Of a DNA stretch of 64,000 nucleotides, positions 24,665-33,198 are shown in pieces. Each line of letters starts with the position of its first letter. The stretch's first letter is position 1. The translations under genes were made by a program, and so were the position numbers. This DNA comes from Clostridia bacterium (lineage in GTDB: Bacteria > Bacillota > Clostridia > Oscillospirales > Acutalibacteraceae). Under the pieces are notes generated by a model. The model was given only the letters and a program-made list of their open reading frames with translations. It did no database searches and was not told the DNA's origin. The stretch covers positions 1 to 64,000 of the forward strand of contig JAFRXY010000074.1 of NCBI GenBank assembly GCA_017441385.1, in the 5' to 3' direction.

Positions 24665-25783
24665 TCATTTTGTCTGCTGTTTCCTATCGTGTCTGATGAC
24701 TGCTTTTGCCGTTATAATGAGATCTTTTCTTTGATGAAGAAAAATTCGCCCCCAGCGGTAAACGATTCCCGCGGGATATAAGAGAGGATACCGTCTTACA
24801 AAGGGGACGGAATGTTTCATGTATTCCATATCCGGAATTATTCCGCTCAGAAGATAGCCGGCTTTTGACTGATTTTTCAGCTTTTGATCAAGTTCGTTTT
24901 CTATTTTTCCGTATGTGCCGGCGGCGAGATACTGCGTCAGCATTTCCGTTTCGGCGGCATTTAGTGCGGGAAGTGATTCCGCGGAAAAGACCTTGCCCGC
25001 CAGACTTCTGCGTTCCCGTTCAAAATCGGCTGTTCCCAGCTGTCGGCACTGTTCCTCGATATACTCCCAGTCAAGGCTATTCCCCTTGACCTTGCAGTAC
25101 ACGAAGCAGTCCATCAGCGAACGTATGCCTGTACCGTTTTTTCGGTAATGATTCCATTCATGCGCCGTCATGTAGACATAAAAATCTTCATCGGAAAAAT
25201 GATAGCCGAAACGGTTGCCGTCATCTTTACGGAGAAATCTCCTGACATCGGAATAATATATACTGAGCAAATCGGATGATTTTTCACTGAAAAAGCCGGT
25301 GTGCATTTCCATATTCAGTACAGGGGGCTTTTCATAGACGTCATGGTGCCACCTTCCGAACTTCTTGACCGTATAGCCATGGGAAAGCATGATTTCCCTG
25401 ACTTGAGTGCTTTTGCCGGCATCGTAAAGGATATCGTTGTCAGCCATTTCACGCATACCGTTTTGGGGATAAAGATCTTTCAGCACCGCGCCTTTCAGCG
25501 GCATATACCAGATTCCCTGCTGTTCCAGATCCGCCAATATCGCCGCCCGTTCTATATCAAGATAAACATTCCTGCGCACCGCTTTTTTATAGGACCCGAT
25601 AAATTGCCCGTTCTCGACGCCCGCCATTTGCAGCGCAATGCAGACCGCGCCGCTGACGGAATGAAATACCGCAAGCCGGTGGAGCTTTTCGGGATCCATC
25701 CCCTGCACCTTCTCCTTGTCGGGTGTAATCCCGTTCGCTGCGCAGGAGAGCAGATAGATTAGATTTCGCTGTGTTTCGTTCAT
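24665..25783 (-). CDS. Nucleotidyltransferase family protein (NTP_transf_5-like)
   Basis: 372 aa. The central segment PLKGAVLKDLYPQNGMREM followed by ADNDILYD matches the KG...LY...R...D-x-D nucleotidyltransferase pattern of the PF14907-type family, whose substrates are unknown but whose genes often lie in RiPP loci, including some lasso peptide clusters of Firmicutes. The start overlaps the end of the PqqD-like gene by 4 bp, so the two are translated as a pair. It is the last gene of a three-gene minus-strand cassette. A role in tailoring or immunity for the upstream peptide is an inference. Confidence 0.75.
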   Translation of the reverse strand: MNETQRNLIYLLSCAANGITPDKEKVQGMDPEKLHRLAVFHSVSGAVCIALQMAGVENGQFIGSYKKAVRRNVYLDIERAAILADLEQQGIWYMPLKGAVLKDLYPQNGMREMADNDILYDAGKSTQVREIMLSHGYTVKKFGRWHHDVYEKPPVLNMEMHTGFFSEKSSDLLSIYYSDVRRFLRKDDGNRFGYHFSDEDFYVYMTAHEWNHYRKNGTGIRSLMDCFVYCKVKGNSLDWEYIEEQCRQLGTADFERERRSLAGKVFSAESLPALNAAETEMLTQYLAAGTYGKIENELDQKLKNQSKAGYLLSGIIPDMEYMKHSVPFVRRYPLLYPAGIVYRWGRIFLHQRKDLIITAKAVIRHDRKQQTK

Positions 25784-26043
25784 TCTTCCAACGCTCCGAT
25801 ACCGCGCAGTTTGCGGATGACCCCCTCCACATCACGCGAGACGGTATCGCGGCAGGCTCCCTCATACTCCGCAAGAAGCCTGTCAATCACTTCGTCCTGT
25901 GTCGTTTCGGATTTCAGGCATTCGATGATGAAAGCGGCCGTTTCGTTGCTCTTGACAATACCGTTGAATGCCGTTATGCCGGTGCCTATCATATAATGCT
26001 CACCAAAAGTTTCATGGGTAAGGAATTTCGGATTCAGTTTCAT
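25780..26043 (-). CDS. PqqD-like peptide recognition protein
   Basis: 87 aa with the winged-helix PqqD layout: an N-terminal beta-hairpin (MIGTGITAFNGIVKSNETAA), a hydrophobic helix (FIIECLKSETTQDEVIDRLL) and a last helix in VSRDVEGVIRKLRGIGALEE. PqqD-type domains bind the leader of ribosomally made peptides and present them to a modifying enzyme. The gene lies between a 34-aa peptide gene and a nucleotidyltransferase, consistent with that role. GGAAA-rich upstream sequence gives a plausible ribosome site. Confidence 0.85.
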   Translation of the reverse strand: MKLNPKFLTHETFGEHYMIGTGITAFNGIVKSNETAAFIIECLKSETTQDEVIDRLLAEYEGACRDTVSRDVEGVIRKLRGIGALEE

Positions 26044-26128
26044 GGGAATTTCCTTTCTGTCAACCGCCAGACGGCAGACAGCCTGAAGCCGCCTGCCGTC
26101 TGGTCAGCGATTGAATCATGTTCTGTGA

Positions 26129-26233
26129 TCAGTCCGTTTCACCACCGGATTCAATAGGGAGTGACGTGGCAATCACGTCCTCTGATTCGAACTCAGTGAT
26201 TTCCATCTCGGGAGTGGTGTACTTTTTCTTCAA
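26129..26233 (-). CDS. Candidate RiPP precursor peptide, 34 aa
   Basis: A small gene with TTG start at 26233 and a very good AAGGAGG 10 nt upstream. It begins MKKKYTTPEMEITEFESED, continues VIATSLPIESGGETD and stops with TGA. The KYTTPEMEI opening resembles the leader of small clostridial precursor-like peptides that end in an acidic, Ser/Gly-rich tail. It has no cysteine. Its stop is 85 bp before the PqqD-like gene on the same strand, the order expected for precursor then leader-binding protein. Product and modification are unknown. A downstream in-frame ATG at codon 10 would give a shorter peptide but lacks a ribosome site. Confidence 0.65.
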   Translation of the reverse strand: MKKKYTTPEMEITEFESEDVIATSLPIESGGETD

Positions 26234-26264
26234 AGTGAACGATCCTCCTTTCCTAGAGACTGTA

Positions 26265-26449
26265 TAAGAGCCTGTTCAGAATCTCCGCGTGTGCGGATGG
26301 CGCCGCTGAACTTGTTCAGCTAGCAGATATTTTCGCCAGATGACGCCAAAACCGCAGGCAATACTTTGTGTATTAACGAGGATTTTGGCAAAATATGGCG
26401 GAAAAGATGCCAGCCAGACGTGCGTGGAGAGATTCTGAACAGGCTCTAA
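26265..26449. mobile_element. IS5-type MITE with TAA target duplication
   Basis: Perfect 18-bp terminal inverted repeats GAGCCTGTTCAGAATCTC (26268-26285) and its complement (26429-26446), flanked on both sides by TAA (26265-26267 and 26447-26449). A 3-bp T-N-A duplication and ends starting GAG(C/G)C are typical of IS5-family elements such as the IS1031/IS427 groups. No transposase is encoded; the interior is itself partly self-complementary. It lies just upstream of the peptide gene and could separate it from an older promoter. Confidence 0.8.
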
Positions 26450-26556
26450 ACATCTCCGAATTGTTGATTTATTATACCACCATACAACATAAAAATCAAT
26501 GCACTTTATGATAATTGTGAGTAGGAAAATTGATTGAAATAAAAAATCCCCTCACA

Positions 26557-27540
26557 TCAATGTGACTCCGCCCGGATGCTGACTTCACCGGAACGGAGAG
26601 CTTCTTCACTGCCGTCGGTATATCTGACAATCAGGCGACAGTCGGAATCTATGGCAAGGGCAATGGCTTCACGCGCTTCCCCTTTGCCGATTACGGTAAT
26701 ATTTTTCCCCACCACTACCGAGCGCTTCTGATATTCTTCCAAGAAACCGTGCGCGGGAAAGGCAGTATAATATTCCGTCAGCTTTTGAATAATGCCCGCA
26801 GCAATCCTATTCTTCATGTCACCGTCAGGCGGGACTGCAAAAACCGAACCCGCCGTCTCCCTGATTTCCTCAGGAAAACCATCCTGCGGAGGACAGATAT
26901 TGACGCCGATTCCGCAGACAGCGTATTCCAGACCGCCGCTTTCCATGTCGAAGGACGCTTCTGTGAGAATGCCGCAGATTTTTCTCCCGTCCATAAAGAC
27001 GTCGTTAACCCATTTTATGCCTGCGGTTCTGCCTGAAACTTCCTCGACAGTGCGTGCCACAGCGACGGCTGCGGCAGTGGTGATGAAAAGCGACTCGCTT
27101 GCGCTCATTTTCGGTCGCAGAAGAATGCTGAGATACAGCCCTGTTCCGTCCGGCGAGTGGAATCGGCGGTTCAATCTCCCTTTTCCGGCCGTCTGATGCG
27201 CCGCAACAAGCACAGTCCATTCAGCGGCTCCTTCCGCAGCCATTTCTTTCAGCAGGGTATTGGTGGAAGAAACGGTTTTGCGGGTCTTGATATTGCATTG
27301 TCCGGCACAATCACCCAGATATTTTTTTATTCCGTCGGCGGAAATGACGTCACTTCCGGAACTGAGTGAATATCCTTTTCCGGTTACAGCGTCAAAGTGA
27401 TATCCGTCTTCTTCCAGCTGCTTGACCGCTTTCCACACGGCGGTTCTGCTCACTCCCAGACGCGCCGCAAGCTGCTCTCCGGAAAAGTATTCTCCCCTGC
27501 CGTTCTCAAACACCCGAAGTATTTCTTCCTTTACGCTCAT
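26557..27540 (-). CDS. birA: Biotin-protein ligase / biotin operon repressor BirA
   Basis: 327-aa bifunctional protein. The N-terminal winged helix (GEQLAARLGVSRTAVWKAVK) allows repression of biotin genes. The catalytic domain has the biotinyl-AMP signature AAHQTAGKGRLNRRFHSPDG and KWVNDVFMDGRKICGIL, which contains the lysine and asparagine that hold biotin and ATP. A C-terminal SH3-like domain follows. Length and order are those of Firmicutes BirA. It attaches biotin to carboxylase carrier proteins in the cytoplasm. No biotin gene lies nearby. Confidence 0.95.
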   Translation of the reverse strand: MSVKEEILRVFENGRGEYFSGEQLAARLGVSRTAVWKAVKQLEEDGYHFDAVTGKGYSLSSGSDVISADGIKKYLGDCAGQCNIKTRKTVSSTNTLLKEMAAEGAAEWTVLVAAHQTAGKGRLNRRFHSPDGTGLYLSILLRPKMSASESLFITTAAAVAVARTVEEVSGRTAGIKWVNDVFMDGRKICGILTEASFDMESGGLEYAVCGIGVNICPPQDGFPEEIRETAGSVFAVPPDGDMKNRIAAGIIQKLTEYYTAFPAHGFLEEYQKRSVVVGKNITVIGKGEAREAIALAIDSDCRLIVRYTDGSEEALRSGEVSIRAESH

Positions 27541-27585
27541 AATATTACTCCTATTCTTTTAAATATCTAATCAGAAGTTACCGTG

Positions 27586-27614
27586 TTGACAAATCATGGA
27601 TACTGTCATATAAT
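27586..27614 (+). promoter_or_regulatory. Promoter of the small conserved gene and tcdA
   Basis: TTGACA (27586-27591), 17-nt spacer, TATAAT (27609-27614). It excludes any translation start upstream of about 27620 for the next gene. Confidence 0.85.
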
Positions 27615-27642
27615 AAAATCAAAAATCAGTGAGGTAAACAGA

Positions 27643-27870
27643 ATGAATTCATTGAATATTGCAGAGGTAACTGAACTCAAACGAATGCTTAAAGAAAAAT
27701 TCCGCATGGAACTGCATTTTGACAACGAGTATTCCGCAGAGGAATTCTGGTTTGACGCGGTTCCCTCAGAGGCTATGTTCCGTGCGCTGGACAAATATCT
27801 TGCGGGGAAACGGCTGCGTGCCGCATTTCACGAGGACGGCACGCGCTTTACCCTTGAAGGGAGATTCTGA
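27643..27870 (+). CDS. Conserved small protein of unknown function
   Basis: 75 aa beginning MNSLNIAEVTELKRMLKEKF, with a mixed helix and strand profile and no membrane segment or cysteine. I take ATG 27643 because the frame upstream runs through the promoter; a weak TGAGG lies 9-13 nt before it. The frame ends 5 bp before tcdA, so the two form an operon. I do not recognise a family; the C-terminal YLAGKRLRAAFHEDGTRF part looks structured. Confidence 0.65.
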   Translation: MNSLNIAEVTELKRMLKEKFRMELHFDNEYSAEEFWFDAVPSEAMFRALDKYLAGKRLRAAFHEDGTRFTLEGRF

Positions 27871-27875
27871 GAGCC

Positions 27876-28592
27876 ATGAAGGATCAGTTTGCAAGAACGC
27901 GGCTGCTGCTCGGCGATGAGGCTGTAAACAGACTCGCCCGCGCGAGGGTTGCGATATTCGGAATCGGCGGGGTCGGAGGATATGCGGCGGAAGCGCTGGC
28001 ACGATCCGGAGTGGGCGCACTTGACCTCATCGACAGCGACACGGTAGCGCTGTCCAACCTCAACCGTCAGATCATCGCCCTTCATTCAACAATCGGAATG
28101 TATAAGGCGGACGCCGCTGCCGCGCGTATCAGGGACATCAATCCTAAAGCGGAGATCAATGTCTACAGGGTATTCTATTCTTCCGAGACACAGGAAATGT
28201 TTGACTTCACAAAATACGACTTCATTATCGACGCCATCGACACGGTAAGCGCGAAAATCGAGCTTATTGTCAACGCGCAAGCCACAGGGACGCCGGTGAT
28301 CAGCTCCATGGGAGCGGGAAACAAGCTCGATCCCACTGCCTTTGAAGTGACGGATATCTACAGGACATCGGTATGTCCTCTTGCCAGAGTCATGCGTAGG
28401 GAGCTGAAAAAACGCGGCGTCAGGCAATTGAAGGTGGTTTATTCAAAAGAACAGCCTCTCACGCCGCTGCCTTCGGAGGAAGAGCTGCCGGAAGGACGCA
28501 GGCAGATTCCCGGAAGCGTGGCTTTCGTTCCGTCCGCTGCAGGTCTGATTATCGCCGGGGAAGTAATAAAAGCGCTCGCGGCCGGTTGTTGA
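27876..28592 (+). CDS. tcdA: tRNA threonylcarbamoyladenosine dehydratase TcdA
   Basis: 238-aa E1/ThiF-fold enzyme that cyclises t6A at position 37 of ANN-decoding tRNAs using ATP. Visible motifs are the nucleotide-binding GIGGVGGYAAEALARSGVG, the SNLNRQ segment, D in DAIDTVSAK, and the SSMGAGNKLDP stretch that distinguishes TcdA from ThiF and MoeB. Length is typical for the Gram-positive form. It closes a two-gene operon with the preceding small gene and is followed by a strong terminator. Confidence 0.9.
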   Translation: MKDQFARTRLLLGDEAVNRLARARVAIFGIGGVGGYAAEALARSGVGALDLIDSDTVALSNLNRQIIALHSTIGMYKADAAAARIRDINPKAEINVYRVFYSSETQEMFDFTKYDFIIDAIDTVSAKIELIVNAQATGTPVISSMGAGNKLDPTAFEVTDIYRTSVCPLARVMRRELKKRGVRQLKVVYSKEQPLTPLPSEEELPEGRRQIPGSVAFVPSAAGLIIAGEVIKALAAGC

Positions 28593-28597
28593 TTCGG

Positions 28598-28656
28598 AGC
28601 CTGTCCGGCTTTTTGGCGTGAAATGACCGCGCTGAAATGCCGGACAGGCTCTTTTG
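28598..28656. terminator. Terminator between tcdA and the converging gene
   Basis: Perfect 13-bp arms GAGCCTGTCCGGC (28598-28610) and GCCGGACAGGCTC (28639-28651) followed by TTTTG. Serves tcdA; the opposite gene ends at 28659. Confidence 0.8.
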
Positions 28657-28658
28657 TA

Positions 28659-29516
28659 TCAGTATCTGTTTTCACCGTATGGAGCATTCGGGTCATACGG
28701 CTGATGGATGATTTCGTCCTCACGTTCCAGATAGTAATTGTAGATAATATTGGAAATTCTCGCCCTCATGCGCTGACTGGCGCGTCTGCTTTCGGGCGTC
28801 ACAACAGGATCGGAATTGAATATCCCCAAGAAATAATCGACATACCGCAGATAAAAGATGCCGGCCTCGTGATTCACCGTTTCTCGGTCGCTCACAAGCC
28901 TTCCGGTATAAATGTCGTCGCAGATGTACCGGGTAAAACCGCCGTGATTCCTGTGCCTCAGAAACATCCTGCCGACGTATTCACACAACGGACGGGAAAA
29001 CAGCGTGTTCCGGTAGATTCCCTCAAAAAATCTCAGAATATCCTGCGCTGTCGTCACATTCAGTCTGAGGTCATCATGAATTCTGGTCTGTCCCATGCGG
29101 CACTCCACGCGGGTGTTGATCAGTCCGAACCTCATGCAGCTTTCGTTGATAAAATCCAGACCCAGTATTTCAATCAGCACATTGGCGGCAGTATCTTCGT
29201 TCGCCACGATCATCCATGACAGCAGCTCGTCTATCGAATAGGACATCTGCCCCCGTTCGAATGCCACGCTGTCGGAATTGATCCAGAGATTGGGAACGAT
29301 CACGCATTTTTCCAGCGTCATTCCGCCCTCCTGAATCCGGCGCATCGCTGCGAGCAATATCGCGATTTTCGCCATATCTCCCGCCGGAACCTCGTAATCC
29401 GGCGCAAACTGAAAGGGAATTTCGCCGGTGTCAAAATCCTTGTAAATAACCGAAACCGTACCGCCCGCTGCATGAATTTCATCCTTTATGATACGGGCTA
29501 TCGTCTTGTGATCCAT
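28659..29516 (-). CDS. Beta-lactamase-fold protein lacking the catalytic serine
   Basis: 285 aa with the overall layout of class A serine hydrolases (VSVIYKDFDTGEIPFQFAPD, a helix with ILLAAMRRIQEGG). The nucleophile motif S-x-x-K is replaced by D47-M-A-K50 within VPAGDMAKIAIL, the SDN loop reads NED in VANEDTAANVLIE, and no KTG is present near the C-terminus. It has no signal peptide. It is therefore predicted inactive as a hydrolase and may bind peptidoglycan or a regulator instead. It lies downstream of an LD-carboxypeptidase, separated by a hairpin. Confidence 0.75.
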   Translation of the reverse strand: MDHKTIARIIKDEIHAAGGTVSVIYKDFDTGEIPFQFAPDYEVPAGDMAKIAILLAAMRRIQEGGMTLEKCVIVPNLWINSDSVAFERGQMSYSIDELLSWMIVANEDTAANVLIEILGLDFINESCMRFGLINTRVECRMGQTRIHDDLRLNVTTAQDILRFFEGIYRNTLFSRPLCEYVGRMFLRHRNHGGFTRYICDDIYTGRLVSDRETVNHEAGIFYLRYVDYFLGIFNSDPVVTPESRRASQRMRARISNIIYNYYLEREDEIIHQPYDPNAPYGENRY

Positions 29517-29535
29517 ACTGCTGTTTCACCGCCTC

Positions 29536-29590
29536 AAAGCCTGTTCTTTTTTTCCATTCCCGCCGTCGCGGAAACCCGACAGGCTTTTTT
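29536..29590. terminator. Hairpin between the LD-carboxypeptidase and beta-lactamase-fold genes
   Basis: AAAGCCTGT (29536-29544) and ACAGGCTTT (29579-29587) pair perfectly. The longer T-run is on the plus strand, where no gene ends; on the minus strand TTT follows. It may reduce read-through between the two minus-strand genes. Confidence 0.5.
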
Positions 29591-29591
29591 A

Positions 29592-30539
29592 TTATTGTCC
29601 GATTGTGATGCTGCATTCCCACGGGGAAACGATGATTTCCGCATTCATTCCAAGCGGAAGGAACGTCGACGGCACGCTGTGACCGCACTGAATGCCGGAA
29701 ATCACCGGAATGCCCAGCGATTCCAGAGCATTGCGAAGCGTCAGGGAAACCGGCATGCCGGATGGCGCTTGACAGTCCAGCCATGTGCCGAGAATGACGC
29801 CCCGGCAGCCTTCCAGAATGCCGCTGTGCTTCATGTGAAGTACCGAGCGATCGATGGCGTAGGCATATTCCCCCACGTCCTCCAGAAAGAGAATGCTGTC
29901 CCGGCAGTCGAGCTTGTAGGGCGTTCCGGCAGTGGAAGCGATCATGGTGAGGTTGCCGCCGACAAGCCGCCCCTCTCCCCTACCCTCAAAAACGCATTCC
30001 AGCGGAACGCCTGCATTTCTGTCGGTATGGGAATTGTCGTAGACCGCATTCCATCTGCCCGCAAGTGCGTCAGCGAGGGCGTCATGCGTGAATTCATCCT
30101 CTCTGAAATTGGCCGCAGCCGGCATCGGCGCGTGAAATGTCGCCATTCCGCAGCGCTGATTGATCAGAATATGCAGCACCGTCGCGTCGCTGAAACCTGT
30201 GAATATCTTAGGATTTGCCTTTATCATATCGTAATCCAGCCAATCGGCCAGCCTCGCGCCGCCGTAGCCGCCCCGCACCACCACCACCGCGCGTATTTCC
30301 GGGTCGGCAAAGGCGCGGTTGATGTCTCGGGCGCGGAGTTCGTCCGCCCCCGCTAAGAATCCCAGACGGGAGCGGCAGGAAGGGAATATTTCCGGCAGAT
30401 AGCCCAGACCGGCGATAAATTCGGCTGCGAAGGCAAGGCGTTCGGGCAGAACCGGAGAACAGGGAGCAATCAAAGCTACCTTATCGCCGGGTTGCAGTGG
30501 GGAAGGAATTGTCAATTGCGTTGTTGACATGGTCATCAT
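29592..30539 (-). CDS. LD-carboxypeptidase (S66 family, LdcA/MccF-like)
   Basis: 315-aa serine peptidase fold that cuts L,D-peptide bonds in recycled cell-wall peptides, or in MccF relatives inactivates a microcin. The motifs are in place: VALIAPCSP near the start, the nucleophile in FTGFSDATVLHILIN, the Glu region LEDVGE and the final His in IQCGHS. No signal peptide, so it acts in the cytoplasm. Start choice among the clustered ATG codons at 30539 and 30530 is uncertain. Confidence 0.9.
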   Translation of the reverse strand: MMTMSTTQLTIPSPLQPGDKVALIAPCSPVLPERLAFAAEFIAGLGYLPEIFPSCRSRLGFLAGADELRARDINRAFADPEIRAVVVVRGGYGGARLADWLDYDMIKANPKIFTGFSDATVLHILINQRCGMATFHAPMPAAANFREDEFTHDALADALAGRWNAVYDNSHTDRNAGVPLECVFEGRGEGRLVGGNLTMIASTAGTPYKLDCRDSILFLEDVGEYAYAIDRSVLHMKHSGILEGCRGVILGTWLDCQAPSGMPVSLTLRNALESLGIPVISGIQCGHSVPSTFLPLGMNAEIIVSPWECSITIGQ

Positions 30540-30593
30540 TCACTTTCTGAGAAAATGAAACTATATACCTCTATTATATGACTGCATTCAGAA

Positions 30594-31790
<1,197 letters not shown>

Positions 31791-31817
31791 TAAACTTCAT
31801 GTCCTTTCTGATGATAT

Positions 31818-31875
31818 GGTTTGGAGTTTGGAGTGTGAAAAGAGTGTGGGGTTTGGAGTATGGAGTTGTGGAGCG
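31818..31875. repeat. Imperfect 7-bp repeat cluster upstream of metK
   Basis: GTTTGGA, GTTTGGA, GTGTGAA, ... GTTTGGA, GTATGGA, GTTGTGGA: heptamers with two slips of register, within the metK leader between riboswitch terminator and start codon. Confidence 0.6.
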
Positions 31876-31938
31876 CTACGCGCTGGAATATAACGCTCAC
31901 ATACGTTCGCTTTTTCTGTATCAAACAGCCTTATCATT

Positions 31939-31968
31939 ATATACCTGAGCGAGATATACCTGAGCGAG
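31939..31968. repeat. 15-bp tandem direct repeat in the metK leader
   Basis: Two contiguous exact copies of ATATACCTGAGCGAG (31939-31953 and 31954-31968) just beyond the riboswitch terminator. Confidence 0.75.
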
Positions 31969-31980
31969 CGGACGCGAGCG

Positions 31981-32012
31981 CAAAAAGCCCCGATATCATG
32001 GAGATACCGGGG
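31981..32012 (-). terminator. Expression-platform terminator of the SAM riboswitch
   Basis: On the minus strand CCCCGGTATC pairs with GATATCGGGG across a 5-nt loop, followed by CTTTTTG. It lies directly after the aptamer and before metK. Confidence 0.85.
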
Positions 32013-32032
32013 AAAACGATTGCTTTTTCGCC

Positions 32033-32137
32033 CCTCATCTCTCGGCTGACGCCGCAGGAATTGGCACCTTGCTCACATGGAAACAAGCAGGTTGCCGGAC
32101 TTCATCGGGCCTGAACCCTCCGTCACTCTTGATAAGG
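32033..32137 (-). ncRNA. SAM-I (S-box) riboswitch upstream of metK
   Basis: The minus strand shows the conserved core in order: CTTATCAAGAGTGACGGAGG, GGCCCGATGAAGTCCGGCAA, an AAGGTGCCAATTCCTGC segment and the closing GAGAGATGAGG. These form the P1 stem, kink-turn, pseudoknot region and SAM pocket of the SAM-I class. Binding of SAM would favour the terminator that follows and switch off metK. Confidence 0.95.
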
Positions 32138-32163
32138 AAATTTTCTATATTTTACCCGAAAGA

Positions 32164-32192
32164 ATTGTATCAGATGCGGAACAGAATGTCAA
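32164..32192 (-). promoter_or_regulatory. Promoter of the metK leader
   Basis: Minus strand TTGACA (32192-32187), 17-nt spacer, TACAAT (32169-32164), about 30 bp upstream of the riboswitch. Confidence 0.8.
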
Positions 32193-32260
32193 TGCACATT
32201 CGTCACAGATTAACACAAATGTCGCTTCAGAATTCCGTACAATTTGGTGATCGTTTACGC

Positions 32261-33196
32261 TTAGCTGATAAAACCGTTGATAATTCTGTCCTCGGCTTCC
32301 TTTTCTGTCAGACCCAGCGTCATGAGCTTCACGAGCTGTTCGCCGGCGATCTTACCGATGGCGGCCTCGTGAATGAGCGAAGCGTCCGTGGAATTGGCGC
32401 TGATCTTCGGCACGGCGCTGACCGAGGCGGAGTCCATGATAATGGCGTCGCATTCGGTGTGACCGGAGCACTTGCTGTTGCCGTTGACATTGGAAATGTA
32501 GAGCTGTCTGCTGTTTTCTCTCGCAACCGAACGTGAAATGACATGGGTACCGGAATCCTCCCCGTTGAGATCGACCTCAAAGCGGGTCTCGGCGTACTGG
32601 TCGCCGTCGGTCATGATTCGCTCGGTGATCTTCAGCACAGCCTTGTCCCCCAGCTTACCCTTGGTGGTGCGGATGGTGTTGTCCACACCCTGAATCTGCA
32701 CCGTGTCCATTTCCATATAGCCGCCTTCTGCAATGTCGATGACGGTGGTGGGATTCATGATATTCTTTCCGCTCTCGGGTGAATTCTCGCCGTAATGCTT
32801 CTCGGAATAGAAGACGCGGGAATTTCTGCCGATGTGGAAGGAATGAATGCCGTCGTGGGCGGAATCCTCGTGGCCGTGGTTGTGAATGCCGCAGCCCGCT
32901 ACAATCTCAATATCGCAGTTTTCGCCTATATAAAAATCATTGTAGACCAGATCCTTGATACCGCTCTGGGTGAGAATCACGGGAATATGAATCTTCTCCC
33001 CCACCGTGCCGTCCTTGACCCGGATATCGATCCCCGGAAGGTCTTTCTTTGCCGAGATCGTCACATTGGCGGAGGAACCTTTTGCGTAGGGGCTTCCGTC
33101 CACCCGCAGGCTGAAAGCGCCGGAGAGGTTTTCCGCCATGACGCTTATCTTGCTCAGCATGTCCAGCTTGTCGCTGCTGATATTCAGTCCGTTCAT
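32261..33196 (-). CDS. sufB: SufB-like iron-sulfur scaffold protein
   Basis: 311-aa SufBD-family beta-helix protein, shorter than classical SufB. The C-terminal part has NSKCSGHTECDAIIMD and HEAAIGKIAGEQL, segments where SufB/SufD place cluster-assembly residues. I place the start at ATG 33196 because AAGGAGG lies 8 nt before it, inside the last codons of sufC; the frame is open to 33217. It forms a two-gene unit with sufC. No sufD, sufS or sufU adjoins, which matches the reduced SufC-SufB (SMS-type) system of anaerobes. Confidence 0.88.
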   Translation of the reverse strand: MNGLNISSDKLDMLSKISVMAENLSGAFSLRVDGSPYAKGSSANVTISAKKDLPGIDIRVKDGTVGEKIHIPVILTQSGIKDLVYNDFYIGENCDIEIVAGCGIHNHGHEDSAHDGIHSFHIGRNSRVFYSEKHYGENSPESGKNIMNPTTVIDIAEGGYMEMDTVQIQGVDNTIRTTKGKLGDKAVLKITERIMTDGDQYAETRFEVDLNGEDSGTHVISRSVARENSRQLYISNVNGNSKCSGHTECDAIIMDSASVSAVPKISANSTDASLIHEAAIGKIAGEQLVKLMTLGLTEKEAEDRIINGFIS

Positions 33197-33198
33197 CT

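Noticed and set aside
27583..27642. Upstream extension of the small gene before tcdA
   Set aside because: The extra codons lie over the -35 and -10 promoter elements and cannot be translated from that promoter.
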